NCBI GenBank assembly: GCA_026120185.1
Contig: JANUWF010002008.1
Location: 845,501-909,500, forward strand
DNA from: Voacanga thouarsii
Lineage: Eukaryota; Streptophyta; Magnoliopsida; Gentianales; Apocynaceae
Reading direction: 5' to 3'
Length of the DNA stretch: 64,000 bases
A model generated the notes under the pieces. It was not told where the DNA came from, made no database searches, and saw nothing but the letters and a program-made list of their open reading frames with translations. The position numbers and the translations under genes are program-made. Below, piece after piece: positions 34,581-46,567 of the stretch; the first letter of the stretch is position 1; every line of letters begins with the position of its first letter.

Positions 34581-35703
34581 TGATAGGGGCTAAAATTACC
34601 ACTATTTTCCTTGTTACTTGAAGTTATTTTGAGATACTTTTATTATAATAACTAGTCATATTCCTTTCTATTTGATATTTTATTTGTAGAAAGTATTTTA
34701 GATAAATTTGTACAGATTTGAGGTAATTTTGAGCAAAGACTGAAGATTTTCTAGCACACACCTAGCGTCAGGGCTAGCAAGTGGACTAGGCACAAAGTCC
34801 ATTATGGTTTGCCAGTTTAAACATAGCAAAATTCAGGGAAAGAACAGAACATACCCAGAGCCAGGTGGGTTGACTGGACCCGGCGCCAGCCTATTCTAGA
34901 GTGTGAGAATTCTATGTACGAATTTAGGAATTTTTCAATGATTTTGGCATTTTCCAATTTCTACTTGGCTAAGACTCCTTAAGCAACGAATTTGGCATCA
35001 AAGAAGGTGATAAAAGTAAGAGAAAACACGAGAGAAGGAAGAGAGTGAATCCAAGAGCATAAATTCCAATCACTCAAAGTAGGGTTGTTCACCAAATCTA
35101 TGAGTACTTTCTTTTACCTTCGTTTTCTTTTCCTTAAACAATTATGTACTTAATGTTTCCATTGTAATTTGACATTGTTTTTTGGAATTCATGATTTATT
35201 AGGTAATTTAGTCTATTGATCAATTGATTATTGTTCTTAGTATTTGATTACTTATTTTTCTTACGAAGTTGGTTGATTGATTTTTGTTATTGACTTACTT
35301 GAAAAAAAGGTTGATAATGACTTCAATTTAATTAATTTTATATTTATTATTTCTTAATTTACTTAAAAAAGAGGTTAATTGTTAAGAACTTTGGTAATCA
35401 AAGGTTGGTTGATGATTGCTAGAATATGGATTCATTGACTAATTTCATATTTTAAATCACCTAGAATATAAGGGTTTATATAAGGATTGATTTAATGCAT
35501 CTTTTAGGTAAATTGGTTGAGACAGAATATATTCACTAATTTAAGTAGAAGATAGTGATTCCATGGATTGCAAATGAAGTGGTTCTATATTAAATCCTTC
35601 ATGCCAAGATAATAATTAATTGTGATATTGTCTAAGTGATTCATTATCATGTTTTCAAAAGATTTTGTCTAAATTGCATATTTTCACATCCTTGAGTTGT
35701 ATT

Positions 35704-35739
<36 letters not shown>

Positions 35740-35966
35740 ATTATTTTTCTTTTGATCTTATCACTTTATTTGGTCGGTTAAATAATGAATGAAAAGCGAC
35801 TAGGTGTACCTATTCCTTTGAGGATCGATACTTGTTATCCTTATACTATGCTTACGATGAGTATACTTGCTATTATGTGTATTTCGAGATTAATGTTTTA
35901 ATTAAAACTTTACTAAGGGATGAATTTAAATTTGATGATTTTTATACACCTAAAATTTACACATCA
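34581..35966 (+). repeat. element E 5' LTR
   Basis: 1386 bp, aligned with 50589-51994. Contains a TA microsatellite (35704-35742) and, in the middle, the words cctagcgtcagggctag and acccggcgccagcc. The matching TATA-like site of the 3' LTR (cttataaaag) reads gtgataaaag here. Confidence 0.9.
35704..35742 (+). repeat. (TA)n microsatellite in element E 5' LTR
   Basis: An almost pure TA run with one phase break. The 3' LTR has the same repeat at 51757-51796, with a different length and interruption. Confidence 0.92.
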
Positions 35967-35972
35967 AATTTT

Positions 35973-35990
35973 TGGCACCGTTACCGGGGA
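35973..35990 (+). other. primer-binding site of element E (Asp tRNA type)
   Basis: tggcaccgttaccgggga matches TGGCGCCGTTGCCGGGGA, the complement of the plant tRNA-Asp 3' end used by Athila elements, with two G-to-A changes. Confidence 0.88.
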
Positions 35991-36227
35991 ATAATATCAT
36001 GAAAGCTTGAATTTTGTTAATTTAACCATGTTTATATGTTTATATGTTCATATGTGAATATTTGAATATGGTCCTTGTATGAATAGGTGCCATATTTTGT
36101 TGTAATTTAATGTCCCTACATGTTGTAATTGCTTCTAACTTAATTTGTAAATATGTCCTAACTGTCTAACTTGTAAATTTTATAATCTTACTATCTTCTG
36201 TTTTATGTAGGCCTTACTCTTAGTTTA

Positions 36228-37611
36228 TGACTCGACAATCTAAAGCTGACATAGTAAATCTTGATCCTAAGATTGGGAGAACCCTCACCAAGGTCCAAAA
36301 GGTTGTAAGCAAAAGAGTAAGGAAAGATATGTAGGTAAATCAACCCAACAATGGTGCTAATGGTGCAATTAATAGGTAGACTATGGATGACTTTATGAAA
36401 CTTGCAATCTCAGGTACGGGCTTAAGCATCACAAGACCTAGGATAGAGGCCAAAAACTTTGAAATAAAGCCTAACATTATCCAAATGATCTAAAAAATGG
36501 TATAATTTGATGGGTTACCTGAAGAGGATCTCAATACCCACCTTGCGAACTTTTTAGAAATTTGTGACACGTTTAAAATGAATGGTGTTTCTGATGATGC
36601 TATCAGACTAAGGCTTTTTCCTTTTTTCTTGAGAGATAGAGCAAAATCATGGTTAAAATCTTTGCCCACTAGATCCATTACTACTTAGAATGTTTTAGTT
36701 GAAATATATTTGGCAAAATATTTTCCACCAGCTAGAACATCCAAATTTAGGACTGATATTTTTGCCTTCCAACAATTATAGCCTAAAAACCTTTATGAGT
36801 TTTGGGAGAGGTTTAAGGAAATACTTAGAAAATGTCCTCATCATGGGTTTGAGTTGGGTATGCAAATGTAAATCTTTCACAGTGGTTTGAGTTTTGCCTT
36901 CAGGCAATTAGTTGATCCATCTGCAGGAGGCTCTATTAATTCTAAAAACCCGAAAGAGGTATTTGATTTGATTGAAAATTTGCCTACAAATAACTATGCT
37001 TGGGTTAGTTAATGGTCAAGAGCTGGTGTCCATAGAGTACATAAGATGGATGCAATGGCTACTTTAGAGGCAAAAGTAGAAGCACTCACACAAAAGATGG
37101 ATCAATTAGTAATGCCTCATTCCCAAGGGCAGGTAATAAGTGTAAGTTGTGACTTTTGTGGGGAAGGGCATCCAAACCATGAGTACCAAAATATGGAGTC
37201 ATCACAAGAATCGCTAGAACAAGAGGCATTTGTGGGCAATGGTCGACAAGATAATAATTTTATAGCATCGCTTACAACCCGGGTTGGAGGAATCATCCTA
37301 ACTTATCATAGAACAACTAAAACCAACCTAGGCAAGCTTCTTCTAATTTTGGGACTCAATGGAATCAACCACCCCTGCCTTACAATGCCCCACCAGCTAA
37401 ACCATCATTGGAGGAGTTGGTTAACCAGTTAGTAAGTGAACGGAGATACGATTCCAATAAGTAGAAGCAACCACGAGAAATTTGGAGGTGTCGATGCGAA
37501 ACTTTGAAAATCAAATTAGACAACTAGCCAAACTCCTTAGAGATCGTCTAGTGGGATCACTTTTAGGTAATACGGAGACTAATCCACGTGACCAAGACCG
37601 TAGAAAATGAT
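36228..37611 (+). pseudogene. gag: element E gag, Athila type
   Basis: The frame begins MTRQSKADIVNLDP near 36228. It shows the retrotransposon gag core [50 protein letters not shown] (36505-36680), then LYEFWERFKEILRKCPHHGF, FDLIENLPTNNYAW, a coiled stretch TLEAKVEALTQKMDQL and the cysteine-histidine cluster CDFCGEGHPNHEY. It ends with NLEVSMRNFENQIRQLAKLL and a TGA at about 37610. These blocks are typical of Athila gag. About eight stops and two frame changes break it. Confidence 0.88.
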
Positions 37612-38698
37612 AATTTTGACTGCTTTGGTTTTGTTAGACATATCTTTAATTTTCGTTTGTTTTCATTCATTTGGCTGTCTTTTTAATTTTTTGGACTGTA
37701 TTCTTTTTATTGGTTCATGTTTTACTTATTATTTACTTCCATTAAATTTAATTAAAAAAAATTGGATTGGCCATAGCTGACCTGCCGCTGGGCCCAAACT
37801 TTGGCCTAGGGGCCAAGCCAGCATGGCTTGACAGCAACGCGAGATAGAACAGGCCCAGCACCAGGCTAGATCGGCCATAAGATCACTCACGGCTATTCTT
37901 GGCCATTTTTTTCAAAACACTCTCATCTCCCTCATTTTTTCTCTCAAACCTATCACTGGGTTCAACTTCGAAACACCACCGGGTCACTTTCTAAACCTCC
38001 AAACCACCTACCAAACACAAAATCTTCATCTTGTTCTTGAAGTTTTGGATTAAAACTAGGAAAAATCCAATTTTTTTCCAAACCCATTTTTCAATCCTTT
38101 CATTTGGTGCACGATTTCTTTAATTATTTTGCATAGGATCATTGCCCATACATTGGAGATCATTGTGGCATGATTTTTCTACATTTTTTAATATTTTTCT
38201 ATGGATTTTTGGGTGAAAAATCTTGTTTATTTTTTATGGAATGCATTTACTGCCAATATTGCTTTCTTTGAGGCTTTGTTAGCATGGGAATATAATTGAC
38301 AATGCTATATGCTTGATGCCAATCATGATTTACATATGTTTGTGAAGCTATTGAGCATGCCTTCTTTAGGTGTAATTTTGAGATATATGATAATTGTTCA
38401 TGTTAAACTTAGCATTGGAATAATGAGTTGTGTATTGTTAATTGGTGGATATTGAGCATTGTGATTTAATTATGCTTATTAATATTGTGTTTGGAATTTG
38501 ACAATGGCTAGATTTCTTATAGGTTTATTGGAGGAGATTGTGTTATATTGTGTTGGCTATCTTGTGGTGTTGAGGTATTGGTTGTGTTGAAAGTTGTGGT
38601 GAGAGTGAGACGATTGAGAGTTATGTTTTTTGTGTTGTAAAGAGTGAGTTTTAGGGGGTCCTATTTTTTGTTCTATTACCTCTCTTCATTATTCCATC
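37612..38698 (+). other. element E spacer between gag and second ORF (no pol)
   Basis: About 1.1 kb without coding text. It begins directly after the gag end, where Athila elements normally continue with protease. A GC-rich patch (37760-37885) repeats words such as ggccaagccagcatggc and cccagcaccagg. The rest is AT-rich, with a run of short tga/tgt-rich repeats (38280-38600). Confidence 0.75.
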
Positions 38699-38812
38699 AT
38701 GTCTAAGAGACCTAGGGGTTAGCATCGAGGGCTAAGAGAGCTAGAGATGCATCTTTGACTATACCTTCTTTCGAGCCTCTACCTATTCAGCCTACCCAAT
38801 TATATGATCCCA
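38699..38812 (+). pseudogene. element E second ORF, 5' part
   Basis: ATG at 38699 starts MSKRPRG. After a stop and a one-base frame change it continues SRAKRARDASLTIPSFEPLP and QPTQLYDP, where element G is inserted. The frame resumes correctly at 48106. The basic start followed by such text is common in plant transposon proteins of Athila and related elements. Confidence 0.65.
38808..38812 (+). repeat. target-site duplication of element G, left copy (tccca)
   Basis: tccca here and tccta at 48101-48105 match in 4 of 5 bases, directly flanking the LTR ends tgatgcgttt and acccctatca. Confidence 0.82.
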
Positions 38813-40322
38813 TGATGCGTTTGGATTTAGGTATAAAAATCATATAAAAACTAAGCACATTCCCAATCAAGTTAAATTAAAACGTTAATCCCAAATCACA
38901 CATATGAGCAAGCATACTCATCATTAACATAGCATAGGATTCAAACGAGTGTCGATCCTTAAGGAACAAGTATGCATTAATCCATTTTTTTCATTGTTTA
39001 ACCGACTCAATAAAGTGAAAAAGAAATAAAATAAAATAAAAATAAAAATATATACACATCAAGGATAGGAAAGTATATAACTCAAACCATTATTTAGACA
39101 TACATGACCTTAAAGTACTTAACCGTGATCATAACTAATTATTCTCTTGGCATCATGAAGTACTAAGGTAGATTCACTTCTTTGGTCAATCCATGAAATT
39201 ACTATCTTCTAGACAAATTAGAATCACTTGGTCTCGTCTCAACTAATTCATCCAAAATATGCATTAAACACAATCCTTGATTAAATTCCCTTGGTCTCGA
39301 CAAATTTAAAATATGAAATTAATCAATGAATCCTTGGTTTCAGAAGACATCAATTAACCTTTAATTAGCAGTTCTAAGCAACTAACCCCTTTGGTCCAGT
39401 AAATTAATAGCTAACAAAATATGAAATTAATAAATTGAAACTACCATCAACTCCCTTAGTTCAGTAAGTTAATGGAGAGAAACAACCAACTAATCTCGTA
39501 ATGAGCACAAGTAATTAAATACTAAGAATAACAATCAATTAATCAAAAGATTGAATAACACTAACAATCATGAATATCTAAAATAATGTCAAATTACAAT
39601 AAAATAATTAACATATCATTGTCAAGAAAAAGAAAATAAAGTAAAAGAAAGTACTCATAGACAAGCCTCATTCTTCTTCCTTTGAAGACCTTCTTGCACA
39701 ACTCTCCTTGACTTGAAAAATTCTTCATTTGAGTGAGTGATTTTCTATGATATCAATGAATTCTCCTATTTTCCATTGTGTTTCCCATCTATTTATAGGC
39801 TTGAAAAGTGTCTAAACTCGTTGGTGTAAGGTTCTTGGCTGAGTAGAAGTAGGAAGATACTAAAATTTCACAGATTACCAAAAATCGTGTGCAAAAATCA
39901 AAATCTCGCCTTTTCCTCAAAGCACAGCCAATGCTGCCTTGGCTGCTAGAGCCGGCACCAGTTGTGTTCTATTTGTTCCATTGTTTGTCAATTTTTTCTC
40001 GAATTTCATGCACTGTTGTCTAGAGTGTAGCCAGCGCCAACTCGGTTCTGTTCCGATCTGTTTCAACAATTTTTTCATCGCCTCGAAGTTTGTGTAATCA
40101 GCACATGGTCGGCACCAGTTCCACTGCCCTGTACGGCGCCGTCTTAGTTCTGTTTTGTGACGTTTTTGCTTCGTTTTACCCCTAAAATATGAAATAATGA
40201 ATAAAATACCTTTCCAAGGGTAAAATCTCAAATATGAAGGAGTATGACTAGTTATTGAACAAAATGTATCACAAAAGAGCCTCAAATAACATGGAAAAAT
40301 ATGACTAATTTAACCCCTATCA
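38813..40322 (-). repeat. element G 3' LTR
   Basis: 1510 bp, aligned with 46568-48100. Within it a GC-rich zone (39930-40145) repeats the word ggcaccagtt/ggcgccagtt and contains acggcgccgtc. A minus-strand frame of 122 codons here is the translation of this zone and is not shared as a coding frame by element E. Confidence 0.92.
39789..39797 (-). promoter_or_regulatory. TATA box of element G 3' LTR
   Basis: On the minus strand TATAAATAG, a perfect plant TATA-box match, lies in the LTR and is conserved at 47544-47552 in the other copy. Confidence 0.5.
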
Positions 40323-40335
40323 ATTCTCCCACACT
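40323..40335 (-). other. polypurine tract of element G
   Basis: On the minus strand aagtgtgggagaatt directly precedes the 3' LTR start. Element E has the same text before its 3' LTR (50576-50588). Confidence 0.8.
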
Positions 40336-40341
40336 TAGCTC

Positions 40342-40361
40342 TTTGCTTGTCCTCAAGCAAA
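40342..40361 (-). other. perfect hairpin next to the polypurine tract (G)
   Basis: tttgcttg-tcct-caagcaaa is an 8 bp perfect inverted repeat with a 4-base loop. The same hairpin, with loop agga on the sense strand, is at 50550-50569 in element E. It lies less than 20 bp from the polypurine tract in both. Confidence 0.75.
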
Positions 40362-42095
40362 GTATCAAAGACAAGTAGGAAACATAAGGTTTAACAAATC
40401 ACTCAATCAATTTCAAAACAATATCTTCAACGCTTTCTTCATTCAAGAACATAAAACATATGCTACTACATCTTTCACAACAAATGCAAAACTTGTGTAG
40501 GTGAATAATGACTTAGTAGAACTATCTCAATACTTAACAATATTCTCAAACCATTAGAAATAATTTAGCTCAAAAAAGAATATGCATTCCATAAGCTTAC
40601 TTTTCATACACTCTCTCCACTAATCCGAAACATATCATGATTCTACTTAAGTCAAGTAGGACTTTCAAGCTTGTAATGTAAGGCTAAAGGCTTGTAATGT
40701 AGCTTATCAAACGAAGGATATAGGAGAATCAAATATCAAAGAAGCTGAGAGTTCGCAAGAAAAGGATAAACAAAATGTATTAATAATTTCCAATCTCTTC
40801 TTACTCTCCTATTCCAAACATCAATCAAAATCATAACCTTATTTAGCAATTACAGCTCAACTTAAGCAAATCTCGCATTTTTTTTCTTTTTCGTTTCTTT
40901 TCTTATCTTTTCACTTCCTCATCAATTTTTCTCTATTTTCCACAAGATCACTCATATTTTCAGCAATGGTATCTAGGATTTGATATGAACTCACTTTCAA
41001 CTTTTACAGCTCAATCACCATTCCTCTGTGATCTTCCTTTTCGTTCTCTTTCAATTTTCTTTTCTTTCACTCCTCTTTTGTTTTTCACTGCTGTTGTTTT
41101 TTTCTTTCACATTTTCTCTCTTTCCATTTTTTTTCTAGCAGCTTTTGGTTTTCTTTTCTTGTTTTCAATCCCTCTTTTCTCTTTCTTCTCTTTTCTTTTC
41201 TTTTTCTAGCTCAACACAACTATTGATGCATGACTGAAAGTAACAAGTCATGATCTTTCTCCGAGTATTCTCCCTCAACATTCTCCTACATATACTTTTA
41301 TCCATCAAGAGCATAAAGATTTGGAAAATTACTCAAACTCTCAGAAACAAGCAATGGACAAAGTATGATAACGGGTTTTAAATAAAGAAATCAACAATTT
41401 AGGCTCAAAATAGGCACTATGGATAATATAAAAATAGGTAAGCTTGAAAAGCACAAACTATCCAAAAAAGGCCTATCACCGTCATCCCTAAGTTAAATCA
41501 TGATTGTCTTTTTTATTTCGCCTCGAGAGGTATTCAAGTAAGTTCTAGAATGCTCCATAAATTTTAGTAGAAAACCAGGTTTAAGAACAATGCAAAGCAT
41601 TTGATCAAGAACTACTTCGTCCAAGTGCGTGCAAAAAGTCATGTGTAAGCCATAAATGATCTAGAACATATGCTCTATAATCCATCATAAAGACATGCAT
41701 TGAAAATACAACTTAAAATTTCAAAGAAAATCAGAAAAAAAATTTTAAAAATTTTTGCTCACAAGAAAGCTAAAGTATATGCATAGAAGAATTTTCAATC
41801 AAATCACTTCCCCACACTTAAACTGAATATTGTCCTCAATGGCCAAATAAATATAACAAGGAAGAAACCATGCCATGGGACCAAAAATATACAGGAGAAG
41901 AGAGAAGAATGACAATACTTCCATTCATTATGCAATGTGTTGTACAAGAGCTGAATTCTTGAAGAATGAGGCATGGGCAAAGTACCTAAAAAGAAAAATA
42001 CAAAAGAGCACATCAAAGCATAAAAACTGAAAAAGAAAAAATAAATCAAAAACAAAAGAAAGAAAATAGTACAAAAAACAACCGCCTCATGATAA
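40362..42095 (-). other. element G 3' non-coding region
   Basis: No gene is supported over about 1.7 kb. The plus strand from 40865 to 41212 is almost pure pyrimidine, so the sense strand is purine-rich. A 74-codon frame there is only a translation of TTTCTT-type text. A second polypurine-like motif is at 41807-41840. The region up to 42095 is pyrimidine-rich on the sense strand, as in element E after its second ORF. Confidence 0.7.
41807..41840 (-). other. internal polypurine-like motif with TTGAGGACAA box (G)
   Basis: Sense strand: attgaggacaatattcag, then tttaagtgtggggaag. This repeats the arrangement GAGGACAA followed by AAGTGTGGG that lies at the real polypurine tract about 1.45 kb downstream. 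Element E has the same pair (49531-49569 and 50550-50588). Confidence 0.65.
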
Positions 42096-43325
42096 ACCAA
42101 AAATTTCTATGTGGTAGCGTCGAAGAGCATCTCCACCTGCTCGGGGTTTGGAAGACCTTTACCCACATAGCATTTCATACGATTGCTATTGACTTTGAAA
42201 GTGCCCTAAGTAGGGTGAGTAATTTCGAGGGTGCCAAAAGGGCCGATCTTACTTACCGTGAAAGGTCCCAACCACCTGGATTTCAATTTACCGGGAAAAA
42301 TTTTTAAGCGAGAATTGAACATCAATACTTGCTTGCCTTTTTCAAATTCAGGTTAGTAAGTGATATGCTTATCGTGTCACTTTTTGACCTTTTCCTTATA
42401 CCGCATGGAATGATCATAAGCACCCTCCCGCAATTCCTCCAAAGCTATGAGTTAAAGTAACCTTGACTTTCTAGCGGCCTCAAGATCCAGGTTAATAAGT
42501 TTAATGGCCCAATAAGCTTTATACTCAATTTCAACTGGTAAATGACAAGCCTTTCCATAAACTAACCGAAAAGGAGTCATGCCAATTGGGGTCTTAAAAG
42601 CTGTCATGTACGCCCAAAGAGTGTTATCTAATTTTAGACTCTAATCCTTCCGAGTATGACTAATAGTCTTTTCTAAGATTCTTTTGATTTCTCTATTAAC
42701 CACTTCGACCTGACCGCACTCGTTTGGGGATGATATGAGGTGGCAAACTTATGGTGCACTCTCAAATATTTGAGAACTTTATCCAATTGAGTATTACAAA
42801 AATAAATACCCCTATCACTAATGAGAACCTTAGGTACACCAAAACGGGTGAACAGTTTTTTCAAGAATTTTAACACTACCCTTGCATCATTAGTTGGTAA
42901 AACTTATGCTTTTACCCATTTAGAAGCATAGTCCACTGCTACCAGAATGTATTTATTACCCAAAAAGTTAGGAAAAGGTCCCATGAAGTCTATTCCCCAA
43001 CAATCAAATACTTCACAAGTTTGAAAATTGTGTAAAGGCCGCTCATTCGATTTAGAGATATTACCTGTGCGTTAACACCTATCACAACTTTGAACAAACT
43101 TGTGGGCATCTTTAAACAATGTGGGCTAATATAATCCAAACTCAAGCACCTTTCGTTCAGTGTTGTGGGCTTGGTAGTGGCTTCTAGTAAGTCCTTCATG
43201 ACAATATCTTAGAATATCTTCGCCTTCCGTAGAGTCCACACGTCTTCGAATGATTTGGTCTGCACAACACTTAAATAAATATGGATCTTCCCAAAAGTAA
43301 TGCCTTATTTCGGAGAGGAATTTCT
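42096..43325 (-). pseudogene. element G integrase
   Basis: On the minus strand the zinc-domain end (FVQSCDRC-type) is near 43100-43070. The core follows with [11 protein letters not shown] (first catalytic Asp, about 42995-42965), [15 protein letters not shown], then the frame 42876-42673: FLKKLFTRFGVPKVLISDRGIYFCN with the second Asp, and ATSYHPQTS. After a one-base change the Glu-bearing stretch QVEVVNREIKRILEK is recognisable. Text near 42600-42440 carries the Athila C-terminal pattern [11 protein letters not shown] and [15 protein letters not shown]. Broken by frame changes but with all three acidic residues traceable. Confidence 0.83.
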
Positions 43326-44140
43326 TCTTTTATTGCATTGTAAGAGCTTGTGGAACAATTCCTGCCACCAAGTAATTAGCAAAATCAGCGAACCATGGGG
43401 TGTTTGGAATCTCACCTTCTATGAGCAAGAGTTGCTCATCCAGAAAAGCGTTATCGATGTCCTCTTCTATCAAGGATTCCAAATGTGGATTATCCAATCT
43501 TGACAAGTGATCCGCAGCCAAGTTTTCTGCACCTTTTTTGTCCCTAATCTCCAAATCAAATTCATGCAATAATAGAACCCATCTTATTAACCTTAGTTTG
43601 GAATCATGTTTGGTTAGTAGGTATTATAGGGCAGAATGGTCCGTATAAATGATGATTTTGGACATGATAAAATAAGAACGGAATTTATCAAAGGCAAGCA
43701 ATTCTTTCTCCGTTATTATGTAGTTTTCCTGTGCATCCGTTAAAGTCTTGCTCGTATAGTATATAGGTTAGAAGTGCTTATTCCGTCGTTGTCCCAATAT
43801 TGCACCAACTGTAAAATCACTTGCATCACACATTAGTTCAAAGGGAAGAGATCAATCAGGTGCAATTAAAATGGGTGAATTAATCAATTTTTCTTTAAGC
43901 AAGGTAAATGCCATGAGACATTTTTCGTCAAAATTTAACACAACATCATTTTCAAGTAAAGAAGTAAGAGGTTTGGAAATTTTTGAGAAATCTAAGATAA
44001 ACCTCCTGTAAAAACCTGCATGACCAAGGAAGCTTCTTATCGCTTTCACATGAATAGGAGGGGGTAGCTTATCAATTGCTTCAATTTGTGCCGTATCAAC
44101 TTCTATACCCTTTCTAGAAATTTTATGCCCCAACACAATA
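43326..44140 (-). pseudogene. element G RNase H and RT thumb
   Basis: The frame 44136-43852 reads MLGHKISRKGIEVDTAQIEA, KLPPPIHVKAIRSFLGHAGF and YRRFILDFSKISKPL. It is followed by the RNase H region (ALTSDFTVGA-like and ETYIGKL-type text at 43800-43570). The frame 43569-43330 ends it with [26 protein letters not shown]. These blocks match Athila pol. Stops and a frame change lie between the two frames. Confidence 0.88.
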
Positions 44141-45060
44141 CCTTCTTACACCATAAAGTGGCATTTTTTCTAATTAAACATAAGGTTTGTCTCTTCACAC
44201 CGTGCTAGTACTTTTTCAAGATTAGATAATCACAAATCAAATGAATTACCAAAAATTGAAAAATCATTCATAAATACCTCCATGATGTCCCCCACGAGTC
44301 CTTCAAATATAGCTGACATGTACTTTTGAAATGTTCCGAGACCATTGCAAAGACCAAATGGCATCTGACGATACATAAAACTACCATATGGACATGTGAA
44401 AGTGCTTTTTTCTTGGTCCTCCGGAGCTATGAGAATTTGTAGGTAGCCAGAAAACCCATCCAAGAAACAATAATACTCATGTCTGGCTAACCTTTCTAAT
44501 ATTTGGTTAATAAAAGGGAGAGGGAAGTGATCTTTTTTAGTAGCTTTGTTTAGCATCCTATAATCAATGCAAAACCTCTAACCCGTGACCAATCTCATCG
44601 GGACTAGCTCATTTTTATCATTGGGGCTCACCGTCATTCCTCCCTTCTTTGGTACCACTTGAGTAGGACTCACCCAAACACTATCAGCAATAGGATAAAT
44701 GATGCCTAAATCTAAAAGCTTAACTACCTCACCTTTTACCACTTCGCTCATGTGTGGGTTCAACCTACGTTGGGGTTGTACTATCGGCTTTGCACCTTCT
44801 TCCATCAAGATCTTGTAAGTGCAAAAGGATGGACTAATGCCCTTAATATCAATGATCTTCCAAGCTATAACTCCCTTATATTTTCCCAACATACTTACCA
44901 ATTTGGTATTTTGTTTTGTATTGAGATCTTTAGCAATGATCGCAGGCAATTTAAGTCCTTTAGACAAGAACACATACTCCAAGTGCTCTAGCAGGTCTTT
45001 TAAGTCCAATCCGGGAAGATCTTTTATGGATGATTTCATTCTCCCTAAACTGCTTTTCTA
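44141..45060 (-). pseudogene. element G reverse transcriptase (active-site Asp changed)
   Basis: The minus-strand frame 45039-44578 begins RT: LPGLDLKDLLEHLEYVFLSK, QRRLNPHMSEVVKGEVVKLL, SVWVSPTQVVPKKGGMTV. The frame 44556-44230 continues with DHFPLPFINQILERLARH, FLDGFSGYLQILIAPEDQEK, FTCPYGSFMYRQMPFGLCN and VFMNDFSIFGNSF. The catalytic FMDD box reads FMND: Asn codon at 44266-44268, a G-to-A change on the sense strand, so RT would be inactive. Order and motifs identify the Athila group. Confidence 0.9.
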
Positions 45061-45139
45061 AATTTTCAACTTCTTCATCCCATCCTCATTGTGAAAGTCC
45101 TCTGAATATGCCATTGATGTTTCCATCAACTCCTCCTCA

Positions 45140-45755
45140 ATGGATTCCTACATTAACTCAAGAATAGGTTCGTCAAGAATATCGATTCTTAAACAAGAAT
45201 CATCAGAAGACAACAAGTGTTGCATGCTCTTGTGGATTTGAGTCACTACTTCTTCATCCCCAACCCTAAATGTCAACCTCCCCCCATGAATATCAATTAA
45301 TGCTTTTGATGTAGCTAGGAAAGGCCTTCCTAGAATTAAAGGGACTTTAGAGTCTTCATCCATGTCGAGAATAACAAAATCCACTGAAAATATGAATTTA
45401 TCAACTTTTACCAACATATATTCTATTATACCTCTAGGATATTTGATAGATCTATCCACAAGTTGAATACTCATCATAGTGGACTGTGGTTCTCCTAGGC
45501 CTAACTTTTTAAATATTTTATATGGTAATAAATTAATGCTAGCACCTAGGTTAGCTAATGCATTACAGACATTAAGAGTGCCAATTAAACATGGGATAAA
45601 GAAACTCCCTGGATCATTTTCTTTATGTGGCAGTTTCGGTTTGTCCTGCAATATGGCTGAGCATTCTTTCTTTAGGACCACTGTGGACAACTCTTCAAAT
45701 CGCTTTTTGTTGACGAGCATGCTTTTAAGAAACTTGGCATATTTGGGCATGTGAA
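45140..45755 (-). pseudogene. element G protease region, one long frame (active-site Asp changed)
   Basis: A 200-codon uninterrupted frame (45750-45148): MPKYAKFLKSMLVNKKRFEE (gag-protease junction of Athila), CSAILQDKPKLPHKENDPGS, FFIPCLIGTLNVCNALANLG, INLLPYKIFKKLGLGEPQ, DFVILDMDEDSKVPLILGRP and ALIDIHGGRLTFRVGDEEV. It is a retropepsin-like fold, with LILGRPFL the conserved final strand. The catalytic motif is normally DLGAS; here it is NLGAS (Asn at 45550-45552, a G-to-A change), so cleavage activity is not expected although the frame is open. Confidence 0.88.
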
Positions 45756-46335
45756 TTAAAGCTTCACTGAGTGGGATATTTATGTGTAGTTATTTAAATA
45801 CCTCAAGGAATTTGTCGAATTGAGCATCTTTTCGGGCTTTGTGTAGACGGGTAAGATACGGTATTTTAGGCTAAAAAGTAGGCTTTTTATGAGATGGACA
45901 GGGGGTAGCTGGTGCCGGTTCCAGTGCTTCAGCTGCCGCGGTTCAGTTCTGGGTGGCTTGGTCTCGGGGTTACCGAATAGCCAGTGCTGGTTCTCTTACT
46001 CTAACTGGCACCAGTTGCCATCTGTAATACCTAAAACTCTTTTTCACTATGCAATGTGACAGCAGACTATTTCCTCTTTGCCTAATAATGCTAGTTCTGT
46101 GAGTTTAATGCCATGTTGGTCAAAAACCAAATTTGTTGTTCCATATTGTGGATCATCGCTTCGAACTTCTCAAATGTGGAAACGATTTCCTGGAAACACC
46201 TCGTGACATGAACAACAAATTTCCCAATTACGGTTTCGAGCTCTGCTGATTTTGATGCTGCACGTGTTATCTCCGAAGCGTAATGGGGGTACTGCCCCTC
46301 ATTAAACTTCCTCTGGTTCTAATTTGCCATTTCTC
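45756..46335 (-). pseudogene. element G gag remnant
   Basis: Only about 580 bp separate the leader from protease, where Athila gag needs well over 1 kb. The remnant starts MAN with a stop after it and reads YPHYASEITRAASKSAELET, FEKFEAMIHNMEQQIWFLTN, a coiled-coil-like stretch. It is followed by non-coding GC-rich text with ggcaccagtt words (45905-46025). Then KARKDAQFDKFLEVFK-type text leads into the protease frame. The retrotransposon gag core and zinc finger are not present. Confidence 0.65.
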
Positions 46336-46543
46336 CTGCACATAGAAGCGAGTTAGATACGTAATTCATGATTTAAAACCAAATTAAAAGAGTACAAAGT
46401 TAGTTAATAGAACATAGTTAAAGTTAGTAGGTTACAAGGGTATACACATACACAATACAAAAGATAGCACCTTTTGTGCGAAAAGAACAATTATACATAT
46501 TTACAAGATTAAATCAATAAACTCCAAGCTTTCATGATATTAT
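46336..46543 (-). other. element G leader
   Basis: About 200 bp of AT-rich untranslated sequence between PBS and the gag remnant; nothing further is seen. Confidence 0.6.
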
Positions 46544-46561
46544 TCCCCGGCAATGGCGCCA
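46544..46561 (-). other. primer-binding site of element G (Asp tRNA type)
   Basis: Minus-strand tggcgccattgccgggga matches the tRNA-Asp complement with one G-to-A change. It lies six bases inside the 5' LTR end, as in element E. Confidence 0.9.
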
Positions 46562-46567
46562 AAAACT

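Noticed and set aside
40985..41209. 74-codon hydrophobic frame resembling a membrane protein
   Set aside because: It is a translation of an almost pure pyrimidine tract (TTTCTT-type) in the 3' non-coding part of element G.
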